A DNA stretch of 64,000 bases, from assembly GCA_017744365.1 (NCBI GenBank), contig JAGIBL010000001.1, forward strand, positions 124,001 to 188,000, in the 5' to 3' direction. This stretch comes from Nocardioidaceae bacterium (GTDB lineage Bacteria > Actinomycetota > Actinomycetes > Propionibacteriales > Nocardioidaceae). The number at the start of each line of letters is the position of its first letter. Position 1 is the first letter of the stretch. Under the pieces are notes generated by a model. The model saw nothing but the letters and a program-made list of their open reading frames with translations, ran no database searches and had not been told where the DNA came from. The translations under genes were made by a program, and so were the position numbers. Below, piece by piece: positions 23,481 through 30,885 of this stretch.

Positions 23481-24403
23481 CGGCTCTCCTGGGCGGGACG
23501 CAGGTCGCGGGCGAGGTCGGCCAGGATCGCATCGGCCGTCGCCTCCGCGGTCATCGTCTCAGCAGGGCGCAGCACCCGTCGTACCCGGGCCCGCTCCACC
23601 AGCCGGGCGCACTGCTGCAGGTGCGCGGCGACCGCGGCCGGCCCGTGCACCAGCTCGTGCCGGTAGGTGTGCTCGTGCAGCAGGGCGAAGGTGACCGCGC
23701 CGCGGGCCTCCTCCACGCGCAGGTCCCCGCCCGCGTGCCGCTCGAGCACGAAGACCCAGCGCAGCGGCAGCGGAGCGAGCGCGCCTCGTTCCAGCGGGAC
23801 CTGGAACTTGGGGTGGTCGTCGTGGATGCGCTCCAGGTCGCCGGTGCCGCGCCCGAGCCGGTCCAGCGCGTCGTCCCAGAGCTTGATCCTGGGGTATCCG
23901 GGCAGCGCCAGCCCGTCGGCGTCGACCGGGACCACGTCGTCGCTGAGCACGTCGTGACCGCGACGGTGCAGCTCGGCGGCCAGGGTCGACTTGCCGGCGC
24001 CGGAGTGGCCGAGCACCACCGCGCACGCCGCGTCGTCGCCGTGGCCGATCCGGAACGCGTTGCCGTGCAGAACCAGGCAGCCGCGCAGCATCATGGTCGC
24101 GCCCATCGCCGAGCCGAGCAGGAACAGCCGGACCGCCTTCGGGTCGGCCTCCGGCAGCGGGTCCACGACGATCTCGGTGGCGGTGGCCCGGTAGCGGCCG
24201 ACCTCGTCGACCTCGACGCCGCACACCTCGCCGTCGCGCCACAGGCCCAGCCCCAGGTCGGTGCCGGGAGGCGGTGCCGGCAGGCCGCCGTACCGGATCA
24301 GGACGTCGGGGACGGCGTCGCCGGCGATCGGCTCGCCGAGGTCGGGCAGCGGGATCTCGCTGCCGAGCACCAGGCCGTAGCAGGAGTACCGGGTCAGGCT
24401 CAC
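23477..24403 (-). CDS. HPr-kinase-like RiPP kinase (PadeK/ThcoK type)
   Basis: 308-aa protein related to the C-terminal domain of HPr kinase. It shows MMLRGCLVLHGNAFRI, a P-loop GHSGAGKST (residues 132-140) and the acidic VLSDDVVPVD (Asp155, Asp156). Homologues in paeninodin-type lasso clusters phosphorylate the C-terminal Ser of the precursor; the precursor here does end in Ser. The first 100 residues are a poorly conserved cap. Both ends overlap neighbours by four bases (GTGA and ATGA). Orphan HprK-like proteins also occur in polysaccharide loci, but the adjacent B1, B2 and precursor genes argue for a RiPP role. Confidence 0.8.
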   Translation of the reverse strand: MSLTRYSCYGLVLGSEIPLPDLGEPIAGDAVPDVLIRYGGLPAPPPGTDLGLGLWRDGEVCGVEVDEVGRYRATATEIVVDPLPEADPKAVRLFLLGSAMGATMMLRGCLVLHGNAFRIGHGDDAACAVVLGHSGAGKSTLAAELHRRGHDVLSDDVVPVDADGLALPGYPRIKLWDDALDRLGRGTGDLERIHDDHPKFQVPLERGALAPLPLRWVFVLERHAGGDLRVEEARGAVTFALLHEHTYRHELVHGPAAVAAHLQQCARLVERARVRRVLRPAETMTAEATADAILADLARDLRPAQESR

Positions 24404-24888
24404 GCGTGCCTGCCCGCCGGGTCCCAGACGAAGGAGGCGACCTCGGTGTAGTCGCGGCCGTCGCCTCCGACGACCGGCGTTCCTCCCGCTGTCACCCAGG
24501 CGTGAGCCGCCAGGCGGTCACCGTCGCGGCGCAGCCCGAAGCTGACCCGGTGCGGGATCTTGCGCAGGCCCAGGAGGATCCGGGCGGTCAGTGCCTGCGG
24601 GTAGCACTCCGAGCGCCACGGGGTGTGCTGCGCGGCGACCTGCACGACCAGGCCGATCCGGTCCGCGCGGGCGCGCTGGACGGGGGTGAGCAAGACGTCG
24701 GGGGAGTCGGACTGCTCGTGCCCGTCGTCACCCCGTGGATCGAAGCCCAGCAGACGTCGTACGACGCGGAACGGCACGCACAGGATGAGCAGGCGGGTGA
24801 GACCCAACAGGGACCAGGCCGCCGCGAGGCGGACCTGGTCCCTGTGTCCGAGTCGGACGAAGCCGGCCACCTTCTCGGAAAGACGCAT
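24400..24888 (-). CDS. Lasso-peptide B2-like leader protease (transglutaminase-like)
   Basis: 162-aa cysteine-protease-fold protein of the lasso B2 family. The catalytic triad appears as Cys95 (SECYPQALTARILL), His129 (LAAHAWVTAGG) and Asp143 or Asp146 (VVGGDGRDYTEV). An N-terminal helical region (LAAAWSLLGLTRLLILCVPFRVVRRLLG) matches the usual B2 extension. With the B1-like protein it should remove the leader after the conserved Thr. I chose the ATG at 24888; a GTG at 24915 would add nine residues without a ribosome-binding site. It lies 50 bases downstream of the precursor gene. Confidence 0.82.
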   Translation of the reverse strand: MRLSEKVAGFVRLGHRDQVRLAAAWSLLGLTRLLILCVPFRVVRRLLGFDPRGDDGHEQSDSPDVLLTPVQRARADRIGLVVQVAAQHTPWRSECYPQALTARILLGLRKIPHRVSFGLRRDGDRLAAHAWVTAGGTPVVGGDGRDYTEVASFVWDPAGRHA

Positions 24889-24938
24889 CGGTGACGGGCC
24901 CCAGGTTGGCACCACGGGTGCCAGAAGGGTTCTGGCCT

Positions 24939-25067
24939 TCAGCTGCCGAGCGGCAGGCCGAGGTGGATGTGGATGTCGGCACCAAGGTTGATGTCGATAT
25001 CACGCGTCGCACGCAGGCTCAGCGACTCGAGCTGAGGTGCGCTGTAGGCCTTCACGGAACCGGTCAT
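24939..25067 (-). CDS. RiPP precursor peptide with lasso-type leader and octad-repeat core
   Basis: Small gene, 42 codons plus stop; AGGAG is seven bases before the ATG. The leader (1-22) carries Tyr8-x-x-Pro11-x-Leu13-Glu-x-Leu16 and Thr21, matching the YxxPxLExL....T pattern bound by B1 proteins of paeninodin-type lasso systems. Cleavage two residues after the conserved Thr would leave a 20-residue core starting at Asp23. The core consists of two imperfect octads, DIDINLGA and DIHIHLGL, plus PLGS. Asp at core position 9 could in principle accept a macrolactam, but the core N-terminus is Asp instead of the usual Gly/Ala/Ser/Cys and no cyclase gene is present. The C-terminal Ser fits the neighbouring kinase. 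Product structure and activity are unknown. Confidence 0.8.
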   Translation of the reverse strand: MTGSVKAYSAPQLESLSLRATRDIDINLGADIHIHLGLPLGS

Positions 25068-25092
25068 GGTGGAGCTCCTGTCGGTAGTTCCC

Positions 25093-25108
25093 TTCTCACA
25101 CCTGAGAA
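25093..25108. promoter_or_regulatory. Palindrome TTCTCA-CACC-TGAGAA upstream of the precursor gene
   Basis: Perfect 6-bp arms around four bases, 26-41 bases upstream of the precursor ATG. This is where a regulator could block or position RNA polymerase. No regulator gene lies within the cluster, so the binding protein is unknown. Confidence 0.45.
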
Positions 25109-25113
25109 CGACC

Positions 25114-25132
25114 CGTCACGAGCGAGGTGACG
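25114..25132. promoter_or_regulatory. Second palindrome CGTCAC-N7-GTGACG in the RiPP divergent region
   Basis: Perfect 6-bp arms separated by seven bases, just beyond the first palindrome in the 177-bp region between the precursor and nucleotidyltransferase genes. Could serve either direction. Confidence 0.4.
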
Positions 25133-25232
25133 GCCGGACCAGGCGATGACGCGAGATTAATCCCGGCTTCATCCCCTTGGTGGCGATCCGCAGAACTTGC
25201 CCGTTCAGGTGCGCCCCGGTGACCGCACTCCC

Positions 25233-25244
25233 TACGCTGCTGGC
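25233..25244 (+). promoter_or_regulatory. Leaderless -10 box for the nucleotidyltransferase gene
   Basis: TACGCT (25233-25238) fits the TANNNT consensus and is followed by exactly six bases and then the GTG at 25245, with no ribosome-binding site. This decides the start. No good -35 was found. Confidence 0.45.
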
Positions 25245-26411
25245 GTGCAACCCTCCCCGGCCGCCACCCGGCACGTCCGCGCGCTGGCCAGGACCGCGCT
25301 GGCGCTCGAGTCCGGGACGGTCGCGCCCGAGGGCCCGCCGCCTCCTCCGACCACCCCGCAAATCGTCCCAGAGCTGCTCTTTTCGGTCACCCGGCACCGG
25401 CTGGTGGACCTGCTGGACAGCCATGCGGACGACCTCCGGCTGCCCGGCGAGCTGGCTGGTCCACTGGCCGACCTGCGCGCCTCGGGGCGCCGGCTGCTCA
25501 TGGTCCAGCTGCTCGAGATCGGCCGTGTCCAGGCCCTGCTGGAGGCCGCCGGGGTGCCCGCGCTGGTCATCAAGGGCCTGCCGCTGGCGGTCCAGACCAC
25601 CGGCGATCCGGCGGCCCGCGGACCGGGCGACATCGACCTGCTGATCCCGCCGGACGCGGTCGAGCGGGTGCACGCGCTGCTGCTCTGCGGAGGCTGGTCG
25701 CCGCGGCCGGACGCGGAGGTGGCGCCGGGGACCTGGGCGTGGCGCCACGTCCAGCGGACCACCTGCGCCCTGCCCTACCTCGGCTCCGCCTCGAACATCG
25801 ACCTGCACTGGCGGCTGGACACGACCCGGGACGCGCTGCCCGGCTTCGAGGAGCTCTGGGACCGGCGCGAGGTGGTCGACCTCGACGGCATCGCGGTGGC
25901 CACCCTGGGTCGCGCCGACCTGCTCGCGCAGACCTGCTTCCACGCCGCCAAGGACCGCTGGCGCTGGCTGCGCAGCCTGGTCGACGTGCACCGGATCGCG
26001 GCGATGCCCGCGTTGCTCGACGTGCCGCTGCGACCGCTCGAGCTGCGCACGCTGGCGATCACCCGGGCCGCGCTCGGGCTGCCGGCCGGAGTCCCGGCCG
26101 GGGTGCTCGCCCAGCTGGACGCGGTCCGGGAGGCTCCCGTACGACGGGCGCTGGCCGACCAGGAGCGGCCGGCACTGAAGAGCCTGGCCACCCCGGGAGT
26201 CGAGAGCGCACTCAACCTGCGCTACCTGGTCACCGCCAGCCACACCCCGCGGGACCTGGCGCGCTCGGTGGTCGCCACCACGCTGCCGGTGAAGATGGTC
26301 GCCGGGGTGCCGTCGCGCACCGCCTGGACCGGGATCCCGGCGACGCTGTGGCGGCGGCTGCGCCGGCTGCGGCAGCGAACGTTCGCCTGGGCGCGGGGAG
26401 GCTCGGCTTGA
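25245..26411 (+). CDS. RiPP-cluster nucleotidyltransferase family protein (PadeN-like)
   Basis: 388-aa member of the uncharacterised nucleotidyltransferase family found in paeninodin-type lasso clusters. The polymerase-beta-like motif is ARGPGDIDLLIP (Asp129, Asp131), preceded by ALVIKGLPLAVQ and followed by NIDLHWRLD, which may supply the third acidic ligand. The rest is helical with Arg-rich segments. The substrate is not established for the family; nucleotide or phosphate transfer to the peptide, or to phosphate added by the kinase, is an inference. The GTG start is chosen from the leaderless box; a TTG at 25197 would add 16 residues. The stop overlaps the ABC gene (TTGA). Confidence 0.78.
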   Translation: MQPSPAATRHVRALARTALALESGTVAPEGPPPPPTTPQIVPELLFSVTRHRLVDLLDSHADDLRLPGELAGPLADLRASGRRLLMVQLLEIGRVQALLEAAGVPALVIKGLPLAVQTTGDPAARGPGDIDLLIPPDAVERVHALLLCGGWSPRPDAEVAPGTWAWRHVQRTTCALPYLGSASNIDLHWRLDTTRDALPGFEELWDRREVVDLDGIAVATLGRADLLAQTCFHAAKDRWRWLRSLVDVHRIAAMPALLDVPLRPLELRTLAITRAALGLPAGVPAGVLAQLDAVREAPVRRALADQERPALKSLATPGVESALNLRYLVTASHTPRDLARSVVATTLPVKMVAGVPSRTAWTGIPATLWRRLRRLRQRTFAWARGGSA

Positions 26412-28057
26412 TCGCGCGGGCGCGGCACTGCCTGGCCCTGATGAGCGCCACCTCGGGCCGCGGCAGGCTGGTCGGCCTGGTCGGGCTGCAGCTGCTGGTC
26501 GCCCTGCTCGAGGGCGCCGGCCTGGTGCTGCTGGTGCCGGTGATCCAGGCGCTCGGCGGGGACAGCCGGCTCTCCCTGCCCGGGCTGGACCTGCACTTCT
26601 CGCTGCCGGTCGCGTTCACCGCGGTGGTCGTGGTGGTGGTGCTGCGCGCGCTCGGCCAGTGGTCCGCGGCGGTACTGGCCACCGACATCCGGTTGGCCAC
26701 CGTGGACCGGCTCCGGCTCGGACTGCTCGACGACCTGTACGCCGCGGACTGGACCTACCTGTCCGGCAAGCGGCGCAGCCACATCGTGCAGCAGCTCACC
26801 ACCGACGTGGAGCGCGCGCACAGTGCCTTCGCGATGGTGCTGCGGCTGCTGGTCGGCGCGCTGGTGCTGGCCGCGACCGGCGCGGTGGCGGTGCTGCTCG
26901 CCCCGGCGATCGGCGGGCTGGCGGTGCTCGCGGTGCTGCTGGTCGCCCTGGTGGCCTCCCGGTCCACGCGCAGCGCCGCGGTGCTCGGCCGGGTGATGAC
27001 CGAGCGGCTGCAGGACTTCGGCGCCGCGCTCTCCGACTCGCTGGCCTCGGCCCGGGTGATGCGCGCGCACGACGCCGCCTCCTCCTGGTCCGCGCTGGTC
27101 GGCACCGAGGCCGCCCGGGTGCGCGAGGTGCGGCGCTCGTACGTCGCCAAGGGCAGCGCCATCTCGGCCGCGCTCGGGGTGGTCGCGGTGCTGGCCGTGC
27201 TCGCGATGATCCTGCTCGGCCGCGAGGCCGGCATGTCCCTGCCCGAGCTGGCCACCCTGGCCGTGGTGGCCACCCGGCTGCTCACCTCGGCGCAGAACCT
27301 GCTCTCCTCCGCGCAGCTGTTCGCCAACGACGTCCCGGCCGTCGAGCGGCTCGAGGAGTTCCACCGCGAGGTGCTGCGGCACCCCGAGTCCTCTCGCGCC
27401 CCGTCGGTCCTCGCGCCCGCGTCCTCGACCTCGGCCCTGGTCGCGCTGCGCGACGTCCGGGTCGGCTACGACGGGGTCGTCGCCCTCGACGGCATCTCGC
27501 TGGAGGTGCCGTCGTACGGGCTGGCGACGGTGGTCGGGCCGAGCGGCTCGGGCAAGAGCACCCTGCTCGACGTGGTGCTCGGCCTGCGCCGCCCGGAGGC
27601 CGGGGAGGTGCTCGTCGACGGCCGGCCGCTGACCGACCTGGCCGGCTGGCGCGCCCGGGTCGGGTACGTGCCGCAGCAGACCGTGCTGGTCCCGGGGACC
27701 GTCTGGCAGAACCTCGCCTGGTCGCTGCAGCCCGGCCGCACCCTGACCGAGGACGAGGCCTGGGACGCCCTGCGCACCGCCGGCCTCGACGACGTCGTAC
27801 GAGCGTTGCCGGGGAGCCTGCAGGCACCCCTGCAGGAAGTGGCCGAGCTGTCCGGGGGAGAGCAGCAGCGGCTCAGCATCGCCCGGGCCCTGGTCCGCCG
27901 CCCCGACCTGCTCATCCTCGACGAGGCCACCAGCGCCCTGGACCGCGACACCGAGGCCCGCGTCCTCGCCAGCCTCCTCGACGGCAGCCGCGCGGTGCTC
28001 ATGGTCACCCACCGGGATCTCGTGGGGTCCGAGGGCGTCGTGCTGCGGCTCGGCTGA
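26408..28057 (+). CDS. ABC exporter (fused permease-ATPase) of the RiPP cluster
   Basis: 549-aa half-transporter. An N-terminal membrane domain of about six helices (LVGLVGLQLLVALLEGAGLVLLVPVIQAL onward) is followed by an ABC ATPase with Walker A VGPSGSGKST, Q-loop YVPQQTVLVPG, signature ELSGGEQQR, Walker B LLILDEATSALD and switch His VTHRD. It has no C39 peptidase domain, consistent with leader removal by B1/B2. The TTG at 26408 overlaps the upstream stop by four bases; an ATG at 26441 is an alternative. It is likely to export and confer immunity to the peptide product, and corresponds to PadeD-like exporters. Confidence 0.85.
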   Translation: MIARARHCLALMSATSGRGRLVGLVGLQLLVALLEGAGLVLLVPVIQALGGDSRLSLPGLDLHFSLPVAFTAVVVVVVLRALGQWSAAVLATDIRLATVDRLRLGLLDDLYAADWTYLSGKRRSHIVQQLTTDVERAHSAFAMVLRLLVGALVLAATGAVAVLLAPAIGGLAVLAVLLVALVASRSTRSAAVLGRVMTERLQDFGAALSDSLASARVMRAHDAASSWSALVGTEAARVREVRRSYVAKGSAISAALGVVAVLAVLAMILLGREAGMSLPELATLAVVATRLLTSAQNLLSSAQLFANDVPAVERLEEFHREVLRHPESSRAPSVLAPASSTSALVALRDVRVGYDGVVALDGISLEVPSYGLATVVGPSGSGKSTLLDVVLGLRRPEAGEVLVDGRPLTDLAGWRARVGYVPQQTVLVPGTVWQNLAWSLQPGRTLTEDEAWDALRTAGLDDVVRALPGSLQAPLQEVAELSGGEQQRLSIARALVRRPDLLILDEATSALDRDTEARVLASLLDGSRAVLMVTHRDLVGSEGVVLRLG

Positions 28058-28107
28058 TTCACTCCTGCCCCAGAATTCACTCGTCAACACGGGAATTCGA
28101 CGCCGAA

Positions 28108-28138
28108 TTGGAACGATCAAGTCGACGTCGGCTACGGT
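28108..28138 (+). promoter_or_regulatory. Promoter of glgP with leaderless -10 box
   Basis: TTGGAA (28108-28113), 19-base spacer, TACGGT (28133-28138), then exactly six bases to the GTG at 28145. The TANNNT-N6-GTG arrangement indicates leaderless transcription; the spacer is longer than ideal. Confidence 0.45.
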
Positions 28139-28144
28139 CGACGG

Positions 28145-30718
28145 GTGCGTGCGATTCGACGATTCACCGTCCGACCCGTCCTGCCCGAGCCCCTGGCTCC
28201 GCTCCTGGAGCTGGTGACCAACCTGCGCTGGTCCTGGCATCCCGAGACGCAGGATCTGTTCCGCTCGATGGATCCCGAAGCCTGGGAGGCGGCCGGGCGC
28301 GACCCGGTCAAGCTGCTCGGCTCGGTCAGCACCGCGCGGCTCGACGAGCTCGCCGCGGACAAGAAGTTCCTCAAGGCGCTCGAGCTGGCCCACGCCGACC
28401 TGGAGCAGTACCTGACCGGGCCGCGCTGGTACCAGGAGCTGGCCGTCGAGGGCGCCTCGCCGCGGTCGATCGCCTACTTCTCGCCCGAGTACGGGATCAC
28501 CTCGGTGCTGCCGCAGTACTCCGGCGGACTGGGCATCCTGGCCGGCGACCACCTCAAGACGGCCAGCGACCTGGGCATCCCGATCGTCGGGGTCGGCCTG
28601 CTCTACCGGCACGGGTACTTCCGGCAGGCGCTCTCCCGCGAGGGCTGGCAGCAGGAGACCTACCCGGTGCTCGACCCGGACGGCCTGCCGATCACACCGC
28701 TGCGCGAGGCCGACGGCTCGCACGCGCAGGTCTCCCTCGCCGTACCGGGCGATGCGCCGCTGCTCGCGCGCATCTGGGTCGCCCAGGTCGGCCGGGTGCC
28801 GCTGCTGCTGCTCGACTCCGACGTCGAGGGCAACCCCGAGGCGCTGCAGGAGGTGACCGACCGGCTGTACGGCGGCACCGCGGAGCACCGGCTGCTGCAG
28901 GAGCTGCTCCTCGGTGTCGGCGGCGTCCGCGCGCTCCGGGCCTGGTCGCGGATCACCGGCGCCCCCGAGCCGGAGGTCTTCCACACCAACGAGGGCCACG
29001 CCGGTTTCCTCGGCCTCGAGCGCATCCGTGAGCTCAGCGTCGCCGAGGACGGCCCGCACCTGGACTTCGCCGCCGCGCTCGAGGTCACCCGCGCCGGCAC
29101 CGTCTTCACCACGCACACGCCCGTGCCCGCCGGCATCGACCGGTTCCCGCGCGATCTGATCGCGCAGTACTTCGGCTCGACCTCGCCGGTGCCGGGCGTG
29201 GCCGTCGACGACGTGCTCGCACTCGGCGCCGAGGACTTCGAGGGCGGGGACCCGGGCGTGTTCAACATGGCTGTGATGGGGTTCCGGCTCGCGCAGCGCG
29301 CCAACGGCGTCTCGCTGCTGCACGGGCACGTCAGCCGGGAGATGTTCAACGGGCTCTGGCCCGCCTTCGACGAGGCCGAGGTGCCGATCACCTCGATCAC
29401 CAACGGCGTGCACGCGCCGACGTGGGTGGCCCGCGAGGTCTTCGAGGCCGCCGGGCGGCAGGGCGTGGACGTCGACTCCCCGGAGGTGTGGGAGGCGGTC
29501 GACAAGGTGCCCGCCGACGAGCTCTGGTCGACCAAGCGGGCACTGCGCCAGCGGCTCGTCCTCGACGCGCGGGCGCGGCTGCGCAAGTCGTGGATCGGGC
29601 GCGGTGCCGCCCCGGCCGAGCTCGGATGGATCGACTCCGCCCTCGACCCCGACGTGCTCACCATCGGGTTCGCCCGGCGGGTGCCGTCGTACAAACGGCT
29701 GACGCTGATGCTGCACGATCCCGAGCGGCTCAAGCGGATCCTGCTCGACCCGGAACGCCCGGTGCAGCTGGTCATCGCGGGCAAGGCGCACCCGGCCGAC
29801 GACGGCGGCAAGCGGATGATCCAGGAGATCGTCCGGTTCGCCGACGACCCTGAGGTGCGGCACCGGATCGTGTTCCTGCCGAACTACGACATCGCGATGG
29901 CCCAGCCGCTCTACCCGGGCTGCGACGTGTGGCTGAACAACCCGCTGCGGCCCTACGAGGCGTGCGGCACCTCGGGCATGAAGGCCGCCCTCAACGGCGC
30001 CCTCAACCTCTCCATCCTCGACGGCTGGTGGGACGAGTGGTACGACGGCGACAACGGCTGGGCGATCCCGTCCGCCGACGGCGTCGCGGACCACGACGAG
30101 CGCGACCGGATCGAGGCCGAGGCGCTCTACGACCTCATCGAGAACGACGTCGCGCCGCGCTTCTACGACCACGATTCCGACGGCCTCCCCGTTCGCTGGA
30201 TCGAGATGGTCCGGCACACCCTGAAGTCGCTCGGGCCCAAGGTGCTCTCCTCGCGGATGCTGGCCGACTACGTCGATCGGCTCTACCTCCCGGCAGCCGA
30301 CGCGGCGCACGCGATCAACTCCTCGTACGACGGCGCTCGCGCGCTGGCTGCCTTCAAGGAGCGGGTCCGAGCCGGCTGGGAGCACGTCCGGATCGACCAC
30401 GTCGAGTCCGGCGGCGTCTCGGAGACCCCCGAGGTCGGCGCCACCCTGGACGTCCGCGTCTTCGTCTCCCTCGGCTCGCTCTCCGCCTCGGACGTCTCCG
30501 TCGAGCTCGTGCACGGCCGGGTCAAGGGCGAGGACGACCTCCTCGACCCGGTCGCCACCCCACTGTCCCTCGCCGAGTCCTACGAGCCCGGCCGTTACCG
30601 CTTCGAGGGCCGCCTCCTCCTCGACCGCCCCGGCCCCTTCGGCTACACCGTCCGGGTCCTCCCGCGCCACGAGGGGTTGGCCTCGGGGGCCGAACTTGGC
30701 CTGGTCGCGACCGCGTGA
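28145..30718 (+). CDS. glgP: Alpha-glucan phosphorylase GlgP
   Basis: 857-aa PLP-dependent phosphorylase of the bacterial short-type family. It releases glucose 1-phosphate from alpha-1,4 glucans. A DUF3417-type N-terminus (LLELVTNLRWSWHPETQDLF, LYGG) is followed by IAYFSPEYGI, YSGGLGILAGDHLK, VFHTNEGHAGFLGLERI and THTPVPAGIDRF. The PLP-lysine segment is YEACGTSGMKAALNGALN. The family includes enzymes first annotated as glycogen phosphorylase in actinobacteria. It is separated from its catabolic partner glgX only by the inverted-repeat-bounded segment at 30719-31919. Confidence 0.95.
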   Translation: MRAIRRFTVRPVLPEPLAPLLELVTNLRWSWHPETQDLFRSMDPEAWEAAGRDPVKLLGSVSTARLDELAADKKFLKALELAHADLEQYLTGPRWYQELAVEGASPRSIAYFSPEYGITSVLPQYSGGLGILAGDHLKTASDLGIPIVGVGLLYRHGYFRQALSREGWQQETYPVLDPDGLPITPLREADGSHAQVSLAVPGDAPLLARIWVAQVGRVPLLLLDSDVEGNPEALQEVTDRLYGGTAEHRLLQELLLGVGGVRALRAWSRITGAPEPEVFHTNEGHAGFLGLERIRELSVAEDGPHLDFAAALEVTRAGTVFTTHTPVPAGIDRFPRDLIAQYFGSTSPVPGVAVDDVLALGAEDFEGGDPGVFNMAVMGFRLAQRANGVSLLHGHVSREMFNGLWPAFDEAEVPITSITNGVHAPTWVAREVFEAAGRQGVDVDSPEVWEAVDKVPADELWSTKRALRQRLVLDARARLRKSWIGRGAAPAELGWIDSALDPDVLTIGFARRVPSYKRLTLMLHDPERLKRILLDPERPVQLVIAGKAHPADDGGKRMIQEIVRFADDPEVRHRIVFLPNYDIAMAQPLYPGCDVWLNNPLRPYEACGTSGMKAALNGALNLSILDGWWDEWYDGDNGWAIPSADGVADHDERDRIEAEALYDLIENDVAPRFYDHDSDGLPVRWIEMVRHTLKSLGPKVLSSRMLADYVDRLYLPAADAAHAINSSYDGARALAAFKERVRAGWEHVRIDHVESGGVSETPEVGATLDVRVFVSLGSLSASDVSVELVHGRVKGEDDLLDPVATPLSLAESYEPGRYRFEGRLLLDRPGPFGYTVRVLPRHEGLASGAELGLVATA

Positions 30719-30741
30719 CGGTTTCCCAAGGGAACATGTGA
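30719..30741 (+). repeat. Left 23-bp terminal inverted repeat
   Basis: Starts CGGTTTCCCAAGGGAAC and ends CATGTGA; an exact reverse complement of 31897-31919. Directly follows the glgP stop codon. Confidence 0.9.
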
Positions 30742-30885
30742 TTCCGACCGAAACAGTCGATCCTTCAGGTCGGGAGCGCCCCTTTCGGGTCGGCTGAGTT
30801 GTCCACAGGCCCTTGATGGGACCCGTTATCCACAGTCACAGATCTCGGAGCGGATGATTCGAGCCCGAAGCGCGAACCTCGGCGG

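Noticed and set aside
24889-24915. Upstream GTG start for the B2-like protease
   Set aside because: Adds nine residues without a ribosome-binding site and without resemblance to the family N-terminus; ATG 24888 preferred.
24728-25012. 94-aa minus-strand frame over the RiPP precursor region
   Set aside because: Different frame from the precursor and B2 genes, Arg/Thr/Pro-rich, no ribosome-binding site; the 42-aa precursor with AGGAG and leader motif explains the region better.
23217-28057. Calling the RiPP cluster a standard lasso peptide cluster
   Set aside because: No asparagine-synthetase-like cyclase is present and the core starts with Asp; lasso topology cannot be supported from this window.
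26222-30670. 1482-aa minus-strand open frame
   Set aside because: It lies opposite the nucleotidyltransferase, ABC exporter and glgP genes, has low-complexity composition and no family motifs. It is a shadow of GC-rich coding DNA.
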